From the NCBI RefSeq assembly GCF_026309355.1, contig NZ_JAPJZK010000001.1:558001-622000 (forward strand): a stretch of DNA of 64,000 bases. The letters are read 5' to 3'. A program made the translations under genes and the position numbers. The stretch is from Spartinivicinus marinus (GTDB lineage Bacteria; Pseudomonadota; Gammaproteobacteria; Pseudomonadales; Zooshikellaceae). Under the pieces are notes generated by a model. The model saw only the letters and a program-made list of their open reading frames with translations. It was not told the DNA's origin and made no database searches. Every line of letters starts with the position of its first letter. The first letter of the stretch is position 1. Below are positions 41,519-50,268 of the stretch, piece by piece.

Positions 41519-41917
41519 ATGTCAATTATGAATAAAAGGTTTGTTAAACTTATAAAGCCACTAACTAAATTGAAGTCTTGGAAAAAATTTACTCTTTTTT
41601 TGCCTCTAATTTTATTAGCGCTGTGGTTTAAGTTGGTTTATTTTAAGGATGATATAGTTGAAATAAAAAAAATAAAATACTCAGAAAAAGACTTGGTTAG
41701 AGAGTGTAATAGTGTACAAAAAGGAATGTCAGTTAATAGAGTGGATAACTTGGTAATGTCACATAATAAAAGGCTGGTAGCTATAGATGTAAATAATACA
41801 AGAGTAAAGTACTGGATAGCTAATGATGAAATGGATCACTTACCTAAAGGTCAAATTTGTAATGTTTTGTTTGATAACAATGGGAAAGCTATTTCATCAA
41901 AAATGATTATTTTTTAA
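41519..41917 (+). CDS. Small membrane protein, candidate immunity protein for the Rhs tip
   Basis: This ~132-residue protein starts MSIMNKRFVKLIKPL (a GTG at 41513 overlapping the Rhs stop is an alternative). One strong membrane segment (FTLFLPLILLALWFKLVYF) precedes a soluble ~85-residue domain. Immediate position after an Rhs toxin tip, with overlapping or 2-bp spacing, is where immunity genes lie. The membrane anchor would place the domain in the periplasm. No family is recognised. Confidence 0.55.
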   Translation: MSIMNKRFVKLIKPLTKLKSWKKFTLFLPLILLALWFKLVYFKDDIVEIKKIKYSEKDLVRECNSVQKGMSVNRVDNLVMSHNKRLVAIDVNNTRVKYWIANDEMDHLPKGQICNVLFDNNGKAISSKMIIF

Positions 41918-41922
41918 AGCTT

Positions 41923-42027
41923 ATGTACAAATTATTATCGGATTGGTTGTTTTGTGTCTTGATAGTAACTTGGGGGCTGAGTCTTTTTAGAAGGCTAGAA
42001 AAGCCTACCATAAAAATGTCATGGTGA
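41923..42027 (+). CDS. Possible 34-residue membrane peptide
   Basis: A short frame just after the candidate immunity gene encodes MYKLLSDWLFCVLIVTWGLS followed by a basic end. It is hydrophobic and could be a small membrane peptide or an immunity-gene remnant. Evidence is weak. Confidence 0.25.
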   Translation: MYKLLSDWLFCVLIVTWGLSLFRRLEKPTIKMSW

Positions 42028-42091
42028 ACTGTCTTGACACCTAACACACCTCAGGTGTAGCCTTCAATCACTACTAAACAAACAGCGGTTT

Positions 42092-42119
42092 CCGCACCCG
42101 TCAGATTTGCGGTTTTTTT
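42092..42119 (+). terminator. Probable terminator after the Rhs operon
   Basis: A short stem CCGCA/TGCGG with an 11-nt loop is followed by seven T. It is the first such structure after the Rhs and immunity genes. The remaining ~240 bp to 42359 hold no gene I can support. Confidence 0.45.
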
Positions 42120-42359
42120 GTGCCTGTTGTTTGTGCACAATCCTGCTTTGCCATGCATGCATGTTTGTTATGGCGGGTGGAGATGGGTAAATATAATACC
42201 ATTCTGTAGCGAACCAAATTGCCATCATACTATTTACCAAATTATTGGTCGTACAGTTTGGTGGTAATTTGAACTCCTATTAATCAACAATATCAAGAAG
42301 CGCCAGTTAGTTATAATAACTGTGATTTTTGCTCTCTTTTATGAGCAGTCATTAATAAG

Positions 42360-42683
42360 CTACTTTTTACGGGGAAGATCAAAAATATTATCTAGTTTTT
42401 TGCTACGTGACTTAACGTTTTTTATTTTGCTAAGTAATTGAGGTGATATATTCCACTTTTCACCAGACTCAGCTAAAACAGTGATGGTTTTCTTATTGCA
42501 TTTTACGACTATACCAACTTGCCGGCCACGGCCAGATGATTGAAAACTCACTTGATCACCAGTAAAAAACTGCATCATTTCCTTTTGAGTATGCACTGTA
42601 TCTAAAAACTTAAGGCGTTCTACAATTTGTTGATTCAGTTTTATTAACTCTTCATAAGATAGAGAATCAATATCAATACTCAT
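42360..42683 (-). CDS. Conserved hypothetical protein (helix plus SH3-like domain)
   Basis: This is a 107-residue protein. The N-terminal half is helical (SYEELIKLNQQIVERLKFLD), and the second half looks like a small SH3/KOW-type barrel (FFTGDQVSFQSSGRGRQVGI, NKKTITVLAESGEKWNIS). Similar small proteins occur as chromosomal genes in gammaproteobacteria; I cannot name the function. It is the last gene before the prophage 2 tail operon and could be host or phage. Confidence 0.55.
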   Translation of the reverse strand: MSIDIDSLSYEELIKLNQQIVERLKFLDTVHTQKEMMQFFTGDQVSFQSSGRGRQVGIVVKCNKKTITVLAESGEKWNISPQLLSKIKNVKSRSKKLDNIFDLPRKK

Positions 42684-42817
42684 TTTGAGATTCCTTTTTT
42701 TCTAATACAGTGTGCCAGCTGTAATTAAGATATACAACACAGTAAAACATTCTACTCTGTTTGATTAGTTTGTTCCAGGTTTAAACCTCTGCCAAAAGCT
42801 AAACTATCGTAACAGCC

Positions 42818-43753
42818 TCATTTGATCAAACTAACACCCGTCGTATACCCCGAAGCACTTACCGAGTGCTTTGCCTGCTTCACCACCCACCGACCATCAA
42901 CACCAGTCCTTACACCTTGAATAATCACTGGCCGTTCAGCTATTAATTCAGGATTACCTACTACCGTTATGCTTAAACTGGCTTCTGTATCATTTAACCC
43001 ACTTAATTTGGCTTTAGCACTGGCTTTGGCTGCTTCCATGGTTGGATATACCATTTTAATAGTATAGATCGGTTCACCATTACCAACCTTTACATGCTCT
43101 GTCTTACCACCTTCAGCACTGTGATATTTAACTATCACACTTTTATAATATTGTCTGTCAGGGGCTTTTAAATTCCATTTATTAATTTTAGAAATTGTTA
43201 TTGGTGACAATTGTTTACCAGTGGCTGTTTTGGTTTTGCCTCGTTCAACAAACACTAAATGCTCCATCATTGGCTTAACAATTGCCCCATGATCTAATGC
43301 AATACGACTTAAAAAATTAATATCGGATTCTTCTGTCTGGTCTATATGATCAATGACAATAGAGGTAAATACTTCTGCAATTTTAGGTATCAACCCATTG
43401 TCATTGGCCACTGTGGTAACAATATCTACCAGCTTTTTTTGATGCCATGAACGGGATTTAGGGCTACGGAGCTGATCCCTTAAGTTAGCTCCTTTCGCCT
43501 GAATGGTCATCTGATTAGGTGGGCCAGAGAGTGACACCTCATCAATAATAAAATCACCCATATGAGTATTCTGGATGGTCACTGATAGCCTGGTGCCTTT
43601 GGCGGGTATGGGTAAATTACCTTCAGGGTCAGAAAGCTTTAGGGTTGCTCTATCTGACTTGATACCCGCTTCATCAGAGAGTTCTAAGCTAATTAAATGT
43701 TGTTTAATATCAACGGCCAAGTTGGCAATTAATACTTGATAATCGATAAACAC
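42818..43753 (-). CDS. D: Late control/tail protein D (P2 gpD), prophage 2
   Basis: This 311-residue P2 gpD-family protein forms the baseplate hub that holds spike V. It contains TIQAKGANLRDQLRSPKSRS and YKSVIVKYHSAEGGKTEHV, and ends with the QAKHSVSASGYTTGVSL motif. It ends the tail operon as in P2. A cargo gene separates it from gpX. Confidence 0.92.
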   Translation of the reverse strand: MFIDYQVLIANLAVDIKQHLISLELSDEAGIKSDRATLKLSDPEGNLPIPAKGTRLSVTIQNTHMGDFIIDEVSLSGPPNQMTIQAKGANLRDQLRSPKSRSWHQKKLVDIVTTVANDNGLIPKIAEVFTSIVIDHIDQTEESDINFLSRIALDHGAIVKPMMEHLVFVERGKTKTATGKQLSPITISKINKWNLKAPDRQYYKSVIVKYHSAEGGKTEHVKVGNGEPIYTIKMVYPTMEAAKASAKAKLSGLNDTEASLSITVVGNPELIAERPVIIQGVRTGVDGRWVVKQAKHSVSASGYTTGVSLIK

Positions 43754-43905
43754 GGTTTATGACTTATAAATTTGGAAAAAATTATGCCCAACTATTAATG
43801 TTAGGCAGTTAACATTCAGTAAACGTTTTAATGGATGATAAGAGTTCTTAACTATTCACTGTATAAGCACGAACTCCGGTCAGAGTAATTTTTGAAAGCC
43901 ACTAA

Positions 43906-44688
43906 TTAGTTTTCACCTGTATAAGAGTTAGCTATTCTTTTAATTATTTGTTTTTTATCTAATTCAAGAATTGCTTTATTGAATGAATTTAGTACCGGCA
44001 TTGATATTGATTTTTTTGAGAACATAAAATAAACTGGATCAGATTGAACTACAATTCCAGTTGCACGGATTTTTTTATGCAGAGATTCTTTTTTTGCAAT
44101 ATAACCTACTGTAAATCGATTTCCTAGGATACCATCGAGTCGACCTTCTGCTAGCATTCCAATAATTTGCTTGGTGTAAGTTCCTGATTTAATTTTATTA
44201 GTATATTTAGGATTGTTAATTATTTCATCAGTATTTTTTCCATAGGAATAACCTCGTGTAATACCAAGTAGTTCATTTGAATCAAGGAAGCTTTGTAGGT
44301 TTTTAGGTTGGCTTAAATTTGTTGTATTCAGCCACAACCTTGACTCATACAACAAATATTTTATTGAAAAAATCGCATATTTTTCCCGCTCTTTAGTTAT
44401 ATTTGCTTGGGGAACAATATCGATTAATCCTTGCTTGAGCATTTCTAACTGACGTTTCCATGGAATCTCTTCAAAAATCACTTTACATCCTATAATTTTA
44501 GATATTTCTTGTAGAATATCAGGGTCAATGCCTTTTGGATCCCCTTCGGATTTGATTTGATATGGAGGCCAATCATCCCAGCCAACTTTTAAAGCTCTAT
44601 CACATATAGGATTGGAATATACTAGAGGTGAGAAAATAATAATTAATAAAAATTTAGTTATAGTCGAAAATTTACTAAGCTTATACAT
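43906..44688 (-). CDS. Periplasmic solute-binding protein (SBP_bac_3), cargo in prophage 2
   Basis: This ~260-residue exported protein has a signal peptide (TITKFLLIIIFSPLVYSNP). SBP_bac_3 motifs are LKVGWDDWPPYQ, GIDPDILQEISKIIGCKV and LEMLKQGLIDIVPQANIT. ATG 44688 is chosen, because the longer frame uses TTG without a ribosome site. No permease or ATPase is adjacent. It is inserted between tail genes X and D in the same orientation, so it could be co-transcribed with the late genes. The AT-rich composition suggests acquisition. Confidence 0.8.
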   Translation of the reverse strand: MYKLSKFSTITKFLLIIIFSPLVYSNPICDRALKVGWDDWPPYQIKSEGDPKGIDPDILQEISKIIGCKVIFEEIPWKRQLEMLKQGLIDIVPQANITKEREKYAIFSIKYLLYESRLWLNTTNLSQPKNLQSFLDSNELLGITRGYSYGKNTDEIINNPKYTNKIKSGTYTKQIIGMLAEGRLDGILGNRFTVGYIAKKESLHKKIRATGIVVQSDPVYFMFSKKSISMPVLNSFNKAILELDKKQIIKRIANSYTGEN

Positions 44689-44792
44689 AATCATCTCGAA
44701 TATTATATTGAGTGTCAAATCAACTAATTAGAGAGTAGTATAATACTATCAAAATAGCATATAATTAGTATTCTTTGGCTGAATATGAAAAC

Positions 44793-44996
44793 TTAAGACC
44801 AAAGGTATTCTACAGTCTGATTTTGAGGGGTTAGCGCTGGTAATAAAATATTAATTCCTGCGACTAAAACAGGCCCTTGCTCCACTAATCTCGGATTAGC
44901 ATCCAACACCTGCAGTACAAAAGCTTCATCGCCATAATACTGCTTACAAATCCAATCCAGGGTATCACCGTCCTTTGTTCGGTAGATTGTCGCCAT
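44793..44996 (-). CDS. X: Tail protein X (LysM-like), prophage 2
   Basis: This 67-residue P2 gpX-family protein has the LysM-like pattern YRTKDGDTLDWICKQYYG and ends ILLPAL. It overlaps gpU by 32 bp. It probably binds near the tail hub. Confidence 0.9.
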   Translation of the reverse strand: MATIYRTKDGDTLDWICKQYYGDEAFVLQVLDANPRLVEQGPVLVAGINILLPALTPQNQTVEYLWS

Positions 44997-45372
44997 AGTA
45001 GGTTATGCTCACGCTGAATTCAATCTTACGGCAAATGCCTTCCTTATCCGGGTAGGTGCCACTTTCACTCACTTGGGTGATGCACCAATAGCCGAGTATT
45101 TCGCCAGTACCCGCTACCAAAATGAAGGGTGCACCTGTACCGGCTAGCTCAACCATATGAAGTAGGCTATCACGACTGCCATATTGGCCAGGGTACATGG
45201 TACCACTTAAAGCCATCGTTCGAACGGTTTCCCCGGTATACTGCTGCTGAGGATAACCCCCAATAATAGGCTGGCTGGCCCATGTAAACTGCCATTGTTG
45301 ACGGAGTTTTTGATAGCTGGCAGTTTTGATGGAGAATATAAAGTCACCCAGCTTGAGTAGTGTATAACTCAT
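44965..45372 (-). CDS. U: Tail protein U (P2 gpU), prophage 2
   Basis: This complete 135-residue gpU overlaps the end of T by four bases. The N-terminus MSYTLLKLGDFIFSIKTASY is shared with the partial prophage 1 copy. A typical GAPFILVAGTGEILGYW motif lies in the centre. Confidence 0.93.
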   Translation of the reverse strand: MSYTLLKLGDFIFSIKTASYQKLRQQWQFTWASQPIIGGYPQQQYTGETVRTMALSGTMYPGQYGSRDSLLHMVELAGTGAPFILVAGTGEILGYWCITQVSESGTYPDKEGICRKIEFSVSITYYGDNLPNKGR

Positions 45373-47498
45373 AGAGCAGCCGCCATATCCATATCATAAA
45401 GCGCACCTCGCTGCCTGGCTTCCGCTTCCTGCTCACGTTCTTCTAAAGCATCCTTCACTTGCTGTGTGACTTCTTCTGCTGACATACCTGGGGCTGCATT
45501 GATGGTAATTGGTGCGTTTAGGTGAGTGGTGACATTCATGTTTTTTTGTTGGTTGATTTGCTGTAGCCGCTTTTCAATTTGCTTAGCATTAACCGCTTGT
45601 GTCTCTTGTATCTGGGCTCTGCGTTGCTGCGTTCGCTGGTTAATTTTTCCGGCAACTGTTTTCTTTTCTTCCTCATCATCACCAGTAAACCAACGTTTAA
45701 TACCTTTTAGCTTCTCAATGGCTTTATTAATCCACTGGAATTTGCTGCGGAGCCAATCAATTGCTGGTTGCCAGACTTTCATGAATAGCTTTTTAGCTGA
45801 AAAACTAGAAAGCCTGTTTTTAATGTTATTTACCCCTGAGCTGAATGCATTAAGCACAGAATCCCAGAGATTACTAAAATAGTCTTTGACCGGGTCCCAG
45901 TTAGCGATTAATAAGCCTAGAGGTGTACTAGTAAAGAAGTAGTTTTTAATAGCCTCCCAGGCTACACCGAATATTGCTTTGACTCTCTCCCATAAGTTAC
46001 CAAAGTAGTCTGTGATTGGTTCCCAATTAGATATCAGCAAACCTAGCGGCGTAAAATTGAAAAAGTAGTGTTTAATGGTTTCAAATGCTGAACTACAAGC
46101 ATTAGCAACAGTATCAAATGTATCACCTAAAAATGTGGATACAGTACTCCAGTGGGTAATAATTAATGTCGCACCAATCGCAATGGCTTTAATAATTAGG
46201 CCAACCGGATTGGCCATCATGGCTAACCCAACGGCTTTTATTGCTGGAATAAATGCTATTAATGCAGACCCAGCTGCCAATACGGCACCCACTAATTTTA
46301 CTCCAATTAAAGCGGCTACAACCGCTGCAATGTTTTTCCAACCAACGGTTTCCTCAATAAAATGGCTTATTTTACTGGCGACAGTAAATACAGTTTTACC
46401 CAGGTTCCACATAAACCGCCCCACACTCACTAATGAGTCAGCTACCTGAATTAACCGTTGGTTAAAGCGAGCACCGTATTTTTCATGAAAGGCTTTAAAC
46501 TTAATCATCATGCGGGTAACCAAGGGCATAAACTTGGCCCCAATGGATTTATTGACACTGCCAATGATTTGTTTAAAGTCTAAAAACGCGTCCTGAAAAT
46601 CCTCTGCATTTTTGGCATCTTCTTTTGAGATAATGTTACCAGTCGCTCTGGCATCTTTTCTTAATGCTTCAAGGCCCGCTTTTCCGCCATTAAGCATATT
46701 AACCAGCCCAACGCCTTCGGTATCGAATAACTTCATTGCCAGTCGCACACGATCAGCTTTATTGGGGATATGCTTCATCGCTTCCGAGATATGCTCAAAC
46801 TGTTCTTCAGGCTTCAGTGAGTTTAACCACTTAGCATCTAACCCTAATTCTTTGAGCGCTTTACCCGTTTTACCAATCCCAGCAGCCGCTTCCGACACCC
46901 GTCGTACCATCCGTTGAGAGGCGGTATTAAACTGCGCGGTAGACACCCCAGAACGCTCAGCCGCATATTGATATTCTTGGAGCCCTTCGACACTAAAGCC
47001 CAGTTTGGCCGCATGCTTGGCAATGGGGTCTCCTCGATCAGCCGTGGATTTCACCATCGCCAATAAACCACCTGCTGCTCCGGCTAACCCACCTGCTGCC
47101 CATTTACCGGCGGTTTTTAACTGGCCAAGCCGTTGCATCCCTGATTGCTGAAGTCCTTGGAAACGGGCGGTACGCTGCAACTGTCGTTGGGTGCGTGCCA
47201 AGTTATTTAAATTGACTCCATAGCGTTGTGCAGAACGTGAAGCCCGCGACAAGGATTGCTCAGTACGCCGAATCGCATTGGCTAACTGCTGATTACTACC
47301 ACCCGCTTGTTGTTGCTGTTGGCGTAATCGAGCAAGACGCTGGCGATACTGATCCACCTGTCTTACAGCGGCTAGTTTTTTATTGGTTTCCCGGTAAGCT
47401 TTACCTAACCGACTGGCAGCAGATTCGGTTTTTTTAAATGACTTCGCCAGCGACTTATCAATATAAGCGCCAATCGCAATGTTGAGTTTATTCGCCAT
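45369..47498 (-). CDS. T: Tail tape measure protein (P2 gpT-like), prophage 2
   Basis: This is a 709-residue tape measure, one residue longer than the prophage 1 copy and nearly identical to it. It has the same Q/R coiled N-terminus, hydrophobic segments and TPLGLLIxNW repeats. Differences cluster (NGGKAGLEALRK versus DGKKGLDALRK; the C-terminal end). The start lies 5 bp after the E-prime stop. Confidence 0.94.
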   Translation of the reverse strand: MANKLNIAIGAYIDKSLAKSFKKTESAASRLGKAYRETNKKLAAVRQVDQYRQRLARLRQQQQQAGGSNQQLANAIRRTEQSLSRASRSAQRYGVNLNNLARTQRQLQRTARFQGLQQSGMQRLGQLKTAGKWAAGGLAGAAGGLLAMVKSTADRGDPIAKHAAKLGFSVEGLQEYQYAAERSGVSTAQFNTASQRMVRRVSEAAAGIGKTGKALKELGLDAKWLNSLKPEEQFEHISEAMKHIPNKADRVRLAMKLFDTEGVGLVNMLNGGKAGLEALRKDARATGNIISKEDAKNAEDFQDAFLDFKQIIGSVNKSIGAKFMPLVTRMMIKFKAFHEKYGARFNQRLIQVADSLVSVGRFMWNLGKTVFTVASKISHFIEETVGWKNIAAVVAALIGVKLVGAVLAAGSALIAFIPAIKAVGLAMMANPVGLIIKAIAIGATLIITHWSTVSTFLGDTFDTVANACSSAFETIKHYFFNFTPLGLLISNWEPITDYFGNLWERVKAIFGVAWEAIKNYFFTSTPLGLLIANWDPVKDYFSNLWDSVLNAFSSGVNNIKNRLSSFSAKKLFMKVWQPAIDWLRSKFQWINKAIEKLKGIKRWFTGDDEEEKKTVAGKINQRTQQRRAQIQETQAVNAKQIEKRLQQINQQKNMNVTTHLNAPITINAAPGMSAEEVTQQVKDALEEREQEAEARQRGALYDMDMAAAL

Positions 47499-47503
47499 GA
47501 TTA

Positions 47504-47877
47504 TTATTGTTGCTTAGGGAGGGATTTGTACCAATCAAGCAGGTCGTCGAGGTCCATGTCTAACAGCTCTGACAGTGGGGTACCTCGCAGGTAGTAGGAT
47601 AAGGCCAGGCAGATTTGTTTTACTGATTGCCAGTCGATTCTAAAAAACCTGCCACCACTTCATTCAAGTGTTGAAAGTCTGCGGCATCCAGTTCTTCTAT
47701 TGTTTTAATATCCAGTCCAGATAGATCAGCTATCATATGGATGCTTTGGGTAATTTCCCCACCACCCCGTTTTTCAATGTTTTTCATGTCTTTGGTTTTG
47801 GGGCGACGTAAGGTCACTTCGTTAATCACTTCGCCATTGCGTTCGATAGGGTAATTTAAGGTTATTATTTCGCTCAT
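47504..47877 (-). CDS. E': Tail assembly chaperone E-E-prime, -1 frameshift product, prophage 2
   Basis: A -1 slip at TTTTTTA (47641-47647) gives a 124-residue fusion ending WYKSLPKQQ. The 374-nt span plus one re-read base equals 125 codons. The extension is conserved with prophage 1. Confidence 0.82.
47620..47877 (-). CDS. E: Tail assembly protein E (P2 gpE), prophage 2
   Basis: This 85-residue short form starts MSEIITLNYPIERNGEVINE. It is the same family and length as 2683-2940, with changes around residues 50-70 (DLSGLDIKTIEELDAADF). It is separated from FII by the inserted RDD gene. Confidence 0.88.
   Translation of the reverse strand: MSEIITLNYPIERNGEVINEVTLRRPKTKDMKNIEKRGGGEITQSIHMIADLSGLDIKTIEELDAADFQHLNEVVAGFLESTGNQ
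47641..47647 (-). other. Programmed -1 slippery site TTTTTTA, prophage 2
   Basis: The codons read GGT TTT TTA as in prophage 1. The heptamer is conserved although neighbouring codons differ (GCA GGT versus ACA GGT; GAA versus GAC), which supports selection on it. Confidence 0.8.
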
Positions 47878-47966
47878 GTTATACCTTTATTTTTAAAAAG
47901 TTATAGATAATAAAATACCCCGTAAAAACGAGGCATTTTATATAAGAATTTAAATAGTAAACTGGT

Positions 47967-48461
47967 TTAGCTGAACTCTGCTTTTGTTTCACCAAAGTCA
48001 GCGGGACGAATCACTACTGTACCAGCTAACTTGTCATGAAAACCTTGTTTTTTCTTATCCCATGCTACCCACAAAATACCTAAACCTAATGGAAGGAGGG
48101 AAATATAATAAGCAAAATAACGTCCAATAAGTTGACCTGTAGAGGCCTTTTGACCAGTCTTTGCATTGACTATTTTAGCTTTAACGGCCATTTTTCCTGG
48201 TGTTGCAGATTTGTATACCCAAAATAGGATAACAACTACTGCAGGTAATACATAGCTTAATAGAAAATCTAGTGGACCTTTAATCATCTCTTCTGAAAGA
48301 TAATAATCTTTCCCATATACAGACATTAATATTGGAACGGTAATTAATAGCATAATAATTGTATCAACTATTGCCGCACCAGATCTTGCCCAAAAACCTA
48401 CATAAGTAAAGCCATTATCACCACCAATTTGAGACTCAGGGGTTTTATAAGGGTTGCTCAA
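47967..48461 (-). CDS. RDD-family membrane protein (cargo) in tail operon
   Basis: This ~164-residue membrane protein has RDD family signs: GFWARSGAAIVDTIIMLLIT, then YKSATPGKMAVKAKIVNAKT and GRYFAYYISLLPLGLGILW. I chose a TTG at 48461 because GGAG lies 8-9 bases upstream; an ATG at 48503 has no ribosome site. It is inserted between FII and E, where prophage 1 has only 35 bp. Function unknown; RDD proteins are often of transport-like or unknown role. Confidence 0.75.
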   Translation of the reverse strand: MSNPYKTPESQIGGDNGFTYVGFWARSGAAIVDTIIMLLITVPILMSVYGKDYYLSEEMIKGPLDFLLSYVLPAVVVILFWVYKSATPGKMAVKAKIVNAKTGQKASTGQLIGRYFAYYISLLPLGLGILWVAWDKKKQGFHDKLAGTVVIRPADFGETKAEFS

Positions 48462-48534
48462 CGTTACTTCTCCGTTCGTTAATTCCAACCCCAATATTAC
48501 CATTTAAACAACTTGTTTAAAATACGCACTATTA

Positions 48535-49038
48535 CTACAGCCCCAGTAACTCACGGATGTTTTGCATGTGATCAGTGCCTTCTATTTTGCGTACATGGTT
48601 AACCACATCGATCTCGTAAATGAGTTTGTTATTGATGGTGAGTTTGTAGTAATCCAGTTTGACCGTGGTCGTTAAGCTGGATAGCTCGGCTTGTTTCCAT
48701 TCACCAAAATCTATTTCACTGACCAGGCCACGACAAACCGCATCAATTCCTTGGTCGCCCTGGCCAGGGTTGCGCAATACACCTTTGATATTGAACGGCA
48801 CTTGCTTACCTTGCTGGAAACCGAATTCTTTCAGTACATTGATATTACAGTCATCAATGGTAAAGCTCAGTTCCATGGCTTCCATTCCCATATCCAGGTG
48901 GGTCACGCCATCCATGCCACCACCACGGTATTCTTCAGTTTTAACTGTAAGCTTGGGTAGTGTAATAGACTGCACTCGTCCTGCCTGGCTTACCCCATCA
49001 ATAAACAGGGTGGCATAAGTGACATTATTGGCGTGCAC
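48535..49038 (-). CDS. FII: Major tail tube protein (P2 gpFII), prophage 2
   Basis: This 167-residue tube protein is identical to the prophage 1 copy apart from the last few residues. It overlaps the sheath gene by 14 bp in the same way. Confidence 0.94.
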   Translation of the reverse strand: MHANNVTYATLFIDGVSQAGRVQSITLPKLTVKTEEYRGGGMDGVTHLDMGMEAMELSFTIDDCNINVLKEFGFQQGKQVPFNIKGVLRNPGQGDQGIDAVCRGLVSEIDFGEWKQAELSSLTTTVKLDYYKLTINNKLIYEIDVVNHVRKIEGTDHMQNIRELLGL

Positions 49039-50224
49039 TGAGTACCTCCTTAAAATAATCGTCGGTTAAAGTGGCATTAAAGGTGATGTGTTCGGCTGGA
49101 GTGGGTGGGGTAAAATCAAAGTTAAAATATACCTTGCCATCCGCTAAGGCGTCCGGGGTATTTAAATCAGGATCAGCCCAGCAGGTGCCGCCTAAAATAG
49201 CACCAATATTTTTTAGCCGACGTAGATAATTATTCACACCTTCTGTTACATCAGCCACGTAGTTTTTGCTGATATTTTTATCAACCGCCCACATATGAGC
49301 ACGTTGCAGTGAGTCATAAATAATATCAGCTGTGCGCACCACATTAATAAAGGCCCATTTAGGGTCGCCACTACAGGTACGGTTGCCCCACAGTCGATAA
49401 CCGTTTTCTTGAATAATGGTGGTGACATTATTGCTATTTAAGTAATTGGCTCGGCAGTTTTTATCACCCAGTTTAAAATCAATCGGTCTAGCAGTACCTA
49501 ATACGCCATTAATTAATTTATTCGAGGGCGAATGCCAAAACCCGTTGTCATTATCAATTTTAGCCATGAGTCCTGCGACTCGGGCTGAAGGTGGCTCAAT
49601 GACAATGCCGCCTTTACCTTCGTTAGCATTACTATTCCAGACTTTAACCCAAGGATCGACTAGGTAGGCATAACGTTTACCAAATGTTTCACGGTATTTG
49701 ACTGCCTCTTCACCTGTCGTGTTAGGACCATCAATGATAGCCACGCCACCTAAGCGCTCAGCGGCTGTGATCAAGGCATCAGCAGCGGCTTTGATATGTG
49801 AAAATTCTGGTGCAATTAAAATGCGTGGTTCGACATGTACGGTACTTTTCGCATCAAGCAGTGCATAAATACCGGTATTAGGCTCGCCTTGCTTACCAAT
49901 AATGGCATTCAGTGCCGTATTTTCATTATCAGTCGTTTCAGGGGCCGCTGGTGGTTTATCGTTTACCCGAATAACGACAACCATCGCCCCAATCTGACTA
50001 AAAATACCTTGTAATGCAGCAGGCAAGGTCCCTTTTTTGCCTAATTCTTTAGCCTTTTTTAAACTACCGGCTAATAACACAGGGGTGTCATAGGGAAACA
50101 CTTTTTCGTCAGCTTCGGGCGCTGTGCCGACTAAGCCAATGACACTGCTTTTTACCGTACGGATCGGACGTGGGCCGCTGTCAATTTCAACGACCTCGAC
50201 GCCATGAAGAAATTCTTCAGGCAT
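49025..50224 (-). CDS. FI: Tail sheath protein (P2 gpFI), prophage 2
   Basis: This 399-residue sheath subunit begins MPEEFLHGVEVVEIDSG and is nearly identical to 3465-4664. Differences concentrate at residues 35-75 and 120-190. It has the same family core (WGNRTCSGDPKWAFINVVRT). Confidence 0.94.
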   Translation of the reverse strand: MPEEFLHGVEVVEIDSGPRPIRTVKSSVIGLVGTAPEADEKVFPYDTPVLLAGSLKKAKELGKKGTLPAALQGIFSQIGAMVVVIRVNDKPPAAPETTDNENTALNAIIGKQGEPNTGIYALLDAKSTVHVEPRILIAPEFSHIKAAADALITAAERLGGVAIIDGPNTTGEEAVKYRETFGKRYAYLVDPWVKVWNSNANEGKGGIVIEPPSARVAGLMAKIDNDNGFWHSPSNKLINGVLGTARPIDFKLGDKNCRANYLNSNNVTTIIQENGYRLWGNRTCSGDPKWAFINVVRTADIIYDSLQRAHMWAVDKNISKNYVADVTEGVNNYLRRLKNIGAILGGTCWADPDLNTPDALADGKVYFNFDFTPPTPAEHITFNATLTDDYFKEVLSARQ

Positions 50225-50268
50225 AAGGGTTCCTTTTTGAATTAATTTATAGGGGAGTAAAGTGCTAA

